This document shows positions 5,812-8,357 of a DNA stretch of 8,357 bases, piece by piece. This DNA is from Pseudomonadota bacterium. GTDB lineage: Bacteria; Pseudomonadota; Alphaproteobacteria; Acetobacterales; Acetobacteraceae. The stretch covers positions 1 through 8,357 of the forward strand of contig JAJZCS010000077.1 of NCBI GenBank assembly GCA_021829055.1. Direction: 5' to 3'. Each line of letters begins with the position of its first letter. Within the stretch, counting starts at the first letter, position 1. Under the pieces are notes generated by a model. The model was not told where the DNA came from, did not search any database, and saw only the letters and a list, made by a program, of their open reading frames with translations. A program made the translations under genes and the position numbers.

Positions 5812-5827
5812 AGGGAGAATTCTTGAA

Positions 5828-6457
5828 ATGCCTCAATTTACCATGATTCTGGTCCGCCACGGCCATGTCGAGGGAATAAAGCCCGAGAAATTTCGTGGAC
5901 AGATCGACCTGCCGCTGACCGAAAAGGGACGGCGCCAAGCAAGCGTGACCGCGGAGTATCTCAGTCGTGTCAGTTCATTTGAAGCCGTCTATTCCAGCCC
6001 ACTATCTCGCTGCATCGACACAGCCAGGTCAATCGGGGCGAAGCGACACCTTGAACCAACCGCTCTACCCGAACTGATTGACGTCAATTACGGCGCTTGG
6101 CAGGGGCGGGAACGCATGGCGGTTGCCCGGGAAGAGCCCAGCCTTTACCAGAGCTGGATGAGCCGGCCAGACATGACAGTCATTCCCGATGCCGAATCGC
6201 TGCAACTCGTCCAGATCAGACTCGTCAAGGCTTTGCAGTTATTCCGGGAACGGCATGATAATCAAACAATCGTCGTCGTCGGCCATGACAGCTCGAACCG
6301 TGTCATGCTGCTAACGGCGTTGGACATGTCGCTGTCCCGCTACTGGTCGCTCAGACAGGATCCGTGCGGTATCAATGTGATTACCTTTGAAGGTAATTCC
6401 TGCACAGTTGACCGGATAAACGAGACAGCGCATCTCGCATCCATACCCCCGTCGTAG
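5828..6457 (+). CDS. Histidine phosphatase (phosphoglycerate-mutase-like) family protein
   Basis: The 209-aa cytoplasmic protein has the histidine phosphatase core. LVRHGHVEG at residues 8-16 provides Arg10 and the phosphate-accepting His11, SSPLSRCIDTA at 56-66 gives Arg61, LPELIDVNYGAWQG at 80-93 gives the expected acid Glu82, and VVVGHDSSNRVML at 149-161 gives the second catalytic His153. The length fits CobC/alpha-ribazole phosphatase-like and cofactor-dependent phosphoglycerate-mutase-like members; the true substrate (sugar phosphate, ribazole phosphate or other) cannot be told. AAGGGAG at 5811-5817 lies upstream of the ATG and supports this start. It is flanked by gene-poor DNA on both sides and is probably transcribed alone. 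Cobalamin genes are not visible nearby, so the CobC name is not applied. Confidence 0.9.
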   Translation: MPQFTMILVRHGHVEGIKPEKFRGQIDLPLTEKGRRQASVTAEYLSRVSSFEAVYSSPLSRCIDTARSIGAKRHLEPTALPELIDVNYGAWQGRERMAVAREEPSLYQSWMSRPDMTVIPDAESLQLVQIRLVKALQLFRERHDNQTIVVVGHDSSNRVMLLTALDMSLSRYWSLRQDPCGINVITFEGNSCTVDRINETAHLASIPPS

Positions 6458-6961
6458 GGACCTGTTGCTGGCGATTGTTCCAGATTCCTCGCCCGGGGCC
6501 GCCCCCGACGCCCGTGCCGTGCACCCCCTGCGTGTCTTTCCCTGCCCCCTGGGCCGCACACTAATGCTCGCCGTGCGACGCCCGTTAGCCACATTGATGT
6601 TTTCAGGGCAGAACAGCCCTGTAGTGCCTGATGCCGTGTTTCTGACGTCATCGAAACAAACTCCCGACGCGCGCGGAGCGAGGCATAACGCCAGCAACCG
6701 CTAACGCGACGGTGATCTCCCCGCTCTGTTTCTTGACCTCGGTTGTCGGCGCAGCGTATCTGCTGCGCCATCGAGATCGAAAATGCGACCGTGTAATGGC
6801 AGGAAAATCCAACACACGGTTCCGCGACGGATCGATAGGTCCGAGCGCCCTTAGGTAAAAGATGCCGTCGTCCTGCTGCCGGTAGCCAGAAACTCATGCC
6901 CCAACAAGACCTTGATACACTCCTGATGAGTGCCTCTTTCATGCGACGGAACAAATGCCCA
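6458..6961. other. Gene-poor stretch with hairpins
   Basis: No gene is supported here. A long minus-strand frame covers all of it (and parts of both flanking genes) but is Cys- and Arg-rich and has no domain. Two hairpins stand out: CAGGGC/GCCCTG with a 6-base loop at 6604-6621, and a stronger one at 6748-6769 listed separately. A minus-strand frame of about 80 codons between roughly 6898 and 6655 lacks a start and could be decayed coding sequence. No relic of hyfB was recognised. Confidence 0.5.
6748..6769. other. Perfect 8-bp hairpin
   Basis: GGCGCAGC (6748-6755) and GCTGCGCC (6762-6769) pair perfectly around the 6-base loop GTATCT. No T-run follows on either strand, so it is not a standard intrinsic terminator. 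It may be a structured RNA element, a protein site or a terminator of another kind. It lies 290 bases after the phosphatase stop. Confidence 0.6.
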
Positions 6962-6990
6962 TTGACAGGCGCAGGCTGACGAGCAACACT
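6962..6990 (+). promoter_or_regulatory. Candidate promoter upstream of the hyf genes
   Basis: A perfect TTGACA (6962-6967) is followed after 17 bases by the poor -10 match AACACT (6985-6990). Transcription would begin near 6997, inside the dyad at 6988-7007. The weak -10 would suit an activator-dependent promoter. No sigma54-type GG/GC element was seen, unlike enterobacterial hyf. Confidence 0.3.
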
Positions 6991-7007
6991 TACGACGCAT
7001 TGTAAGT
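6988..7007. promoter_or_regulatory. 20-bp dyad near the expected hyf transcript start
   Basis: ACTTAC and GTAAGT are perfect 6-bp arms separated by 8 bases. The position just after a TTGACA element suggests an operator for the hyf genes; as RNA it would be only a weak hairpin. The regulator is unknown. Confidence 0.35.
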
Positions 7008-7096
7008 TGATGCCGGTGATGGAGTTCACCGTGTAACCGCCCTTGGGGCCGATGACTCCTGTTAATATCCGCAGACGCGGAGGAGGACAGGTGTTC

Positions 7097-7159
7097 ATGC
7101 TGTTGGTCGAGCAAGCTGCGCATAGTGCCGATCTATGCCCCAGAGTCACTCTTCGATGA
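7097..7159 (+). CDS. 20-codon leader ORF overlapping the hyfC start
   Basis: The strongest ribosome-binding site of the region, AGGAGGA (7081-7087), lies 9 bases before an ATG at 7097 that opens a 20-codon frame beginning MLLVEQAAHSADL. Its TGA stop overlaps the hyfC ATG at 7156 as ATGA, so ribosomes loaded at the strong site could restart on hyfC, which has no good site of its own. A longer version would start at the in-frame ATG 7052 (35 codons); the frame is closed by a TAA at 7034. It could be a coupling leader peptide or the last remnant of a lost upstream gene. Confidence 0.35.
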   Translation: MLLVEQAAHSADLCPRVTLR

Positions 7160-8109
7160 CATTTCGTGACGTCATCCTGCAGATCTGCCAGGTCGGCTTC
7201 ACCATTACTGCGGCACCGCTGATTCAGGGTTTCATCATACAGTTCGAGGAACGGATCCAACGAGGCCAGGGACCGGGACTCTTGCAACCCTATCGAGACC
7301 TCTGGAAGCTGTTCCATAAGGGAATCGTGGTACCGGAAACTGCTTCATGGTTGTTCTGGGCGGCACCGGTTGTGGCCTTCAGCTGCATGATGACAGTGCC
7401 AATCCTTATTCCGGTCCTGACCAATTTTCCTTTACCGCTCTCCAACATGGGAGACATCCTGGGCGGCGGGTTAATTCTGACCCTGGGCTCCTTCATGATC
7501 ACGCTGGCCGGGTTGGATACCGGCAGCGCTTACGGTGGAATCGGCTCGAGTCGCGCGGCCATCATCGGCATTCTCGCCGAACCAACGCTCATCCTTGTCT
7601 TCGTCGGAATCACCCTGTTCGCCCGCTCAATGTTACCCTTTGTAGTCAACCATCTGCTGGTGGCACAACCGGCCGTTTATCTTGGCCCCGCTCACCTTTT
7701 TCTGGTGGCTGCCTTTTTCATCCTGCTCACCGTGGAAACTGACAAGCTACCGATCCACTCAAACACTCTCATCGAGGTCTACATGATCGAGGAAGGGCGT
7801 GTCCTCGAATATGCCGGCCCGCTACACGCGCTCCTCAAATGGGCTTCAATGATGAAGCAATTCATCCTTTATACGATATTCTGTAATGTACTGACGCTGC
7901 CGTGGTTCCTCTCCTCACACGGACTCGCCCTCGGTGTCATTGGCTCTGCCATCGGGGTTATTGTCAAATTCATTCTGGTCGCCTGCGCCATCGTCACGGT
8001 GGATACGGTCCAGTCTCGTTTGCGCTTTTACCGTTATCAGGAACCGCTCGCGGTTTCGTTTTTGCTCGCCGTGCTGGCAATTATCGGCACACAGATCGGG
8101 CTCGGATGA
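7156..8109 (+). CDS. hyfC: HyfC/HycD-like (NuoH-related) membrane subunit of a group 4 hydrogenase-type complex
   Basis: The 317-aa inner-membrane protein is related to complex I subunit NuoH and to HyfC/HycD of formate hydrogenlyase, where it anchors the peripheral hydrogenase-like arm and contributes to ion movement. Seen are an N-terminal helix, RGQGPGLLQPYRDLWKLFHK in the first loop, GSAYGGIGSSRAAIIGILAEP in the middle, and the acidic loop VETDKLPIHSNTLIEVYMIE followed by EGRVLEYAGP, which is diagnostic of the family. Length equals that of typical HyfC. The ATG at 7156 (MTFRDV) is preferred to 7135 because it overlaps the upstream 20-codon frame as ATGA; 7135 would add seven residues. hyfE follows with a 4-base overlap. 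Whether the complex is a true hydrogenase or a hydrogenase-related complex cannot be told without the large subunit. Confidence 0.9.
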   Translation: MTFRDVILQICQVGFTITAAPLIQGFIIQFEERIQRGQGPGLLQPYRDLWKLFHKGIVVPETASWLFWAAPVVAFSCMMTVPILIPVLTNFPLPLSNMGDILGGGLILTLGSFMITLAGLDTGSAYGGIGSSRAAIIGILAEPTLILVFVGITLFARSMLPFVVNHLLVAQPAVYLGPAHLFLVAAFFILLTVETDKLPIHSNTLIEVYMIEEGRVLEYAGPLHALLKWASMMKQFILYTIFCNVLTLPWFLSSHGLALGVIGSAIGVIVKFILVACAIVTVDTVQSRLRFYRYQEPLAVSFLLAVLAIIGTQIGLG

Positions 8110-8357
8110 TGCACGGCTTTCACGCAAGCCCCGTTGAAACATCACTGTTCAGCGTTCTTGCCATCTCCAGCCTCCTGCTTGCGTTTGTCATGCTAGGTTC
8201 GCGATGGCTGAAACACTATCTTATCGCCTTCGCCGCAGAATCCTGGATAATCGCGATCCTTTCGGCTGCGATCGGATACATCGATCATTACCCAGAACTC
8301 TACGTCATCGCACTGCTCACGATCGCTTTTCGGGGTGCGCTGCTGCCGTATCTGTTA
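8106..8357 (+). CDS. hyfE: HyfE-like membrane subunit, N-terminal part
   Basis: The first 84 codons of a membrane protein begin at the ATG overlapping the hyfC stop as ATGA (a second ATG follows at once) and run off the window. The visible part has three hydrophobic segments: FSVLAISSLLLAFVMLG, LIAFAAESWIIAILSAAIG and ELYVIALLTIAFRGALLPYLL. This pattern, with the FAAESW and KGxxLPxLL-like ends (here RGALLPYLL), matches hydrogenase-4 component E, a small subunit related to NuoK that sits with HyfC in the membrane arm. Directly following hyfC is the usual order in hyf clusters, where hyfF normally comes next. Confidence 0.85.
   Translation, partial: MMHGFHASPVETSLFSVLAISSLLLAFVMLGSRWLKHYLIAFAAESWIIAILSAAIGYIDHYPELYVIALLTIAFRGALLPYLL

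Noticed and set aside
5337..5826. Three overlapping plus-strand frames in the gap before the phosphatase
   Set aside because: They overlap each other in different frames, none has a good start signal or a known motif, and the composition does not look coding.
6458..7096. Sigma54 promoter and formate-regulator sites for hyf
   Set aside because: No TGGCAC-N5-TTGCA-like element was found on the plus strand upstream of hyfC.
6340..7317. 325-codon open frame on the minus strand across the hyf upstream region
   Set aside because: It is antisense to the ends of two clear genes, is rich in Arg and Cys, has no domain, and is best explained as a shadow frame in GC-rich DNA.

Overview
The window reads as a GC-rich Pseudomonadota chromosome segment. 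The style of the glycogen synthase and the hydrogenase-4-like membrane genes would fit an alphaproteobacterium such as an Acetobacteraceae-type organism, but that placement is a guess from protein flavour and no phylogenetic marker is present.

Layout: (1) On the minus strand, glgA (180-1799) encodes glycogen synthase. Beyond its stop, the left edge (1-72) holds an inverted, internally deleted copy of two glgA pieces, identical to the intact gene. This is either a recent rearrangement or an assembly/amplification chimera. (2) A roughly 460-bp divergent intergenic region follows, with palindromes and an AT-rich island carrying a plausible promoter. (3) On the plus strand there is a two-gene unit: a thiamine-binding (YkoF/MTH1187-like) small protein and a class I SAM-dependent methyltransferase. 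(4) After about 370 bp without a clear gene comes a two-gene unit of a small one-helix membrane protein and an NRAMP-family metal transporter. It is preceded by a strong sigma70-type promoter with an MntR-like palindrome between and over its core elements. The start of the small protein carries a 42-bp tandem duplication, and four perfect 10-bp repeats lie just after the transporter. (5) A gene-poor stretch leads to a histidine-phosphatase-family gene. (6) Another gene-poor stretch of about 640 bp with hairpins leads to hyfC and the start of hyfE, membrane subunits of a hydrogenase-4/formate-hydrogenlyase-like or related complex. The cluster continues off the right edge, and no hyfB is seen upstream of hyfC.

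Functional logic: these look like several separate short transcription units (glycogen storage, thiamine/methylation, metal uptake, phosphatase, membrane redox complex) rather than one system. The most coherent local system is the metal unit: promoter, MntR-like operator, a leaderless or nearly leaderless small membrane protein with a duplicated Cys/His/Asp segment, and an NRAMP transporter with non-canonical metal-site residues, linked by an ATGA stop/start overlap. All regulatory calls come from reading the sequence by eye.
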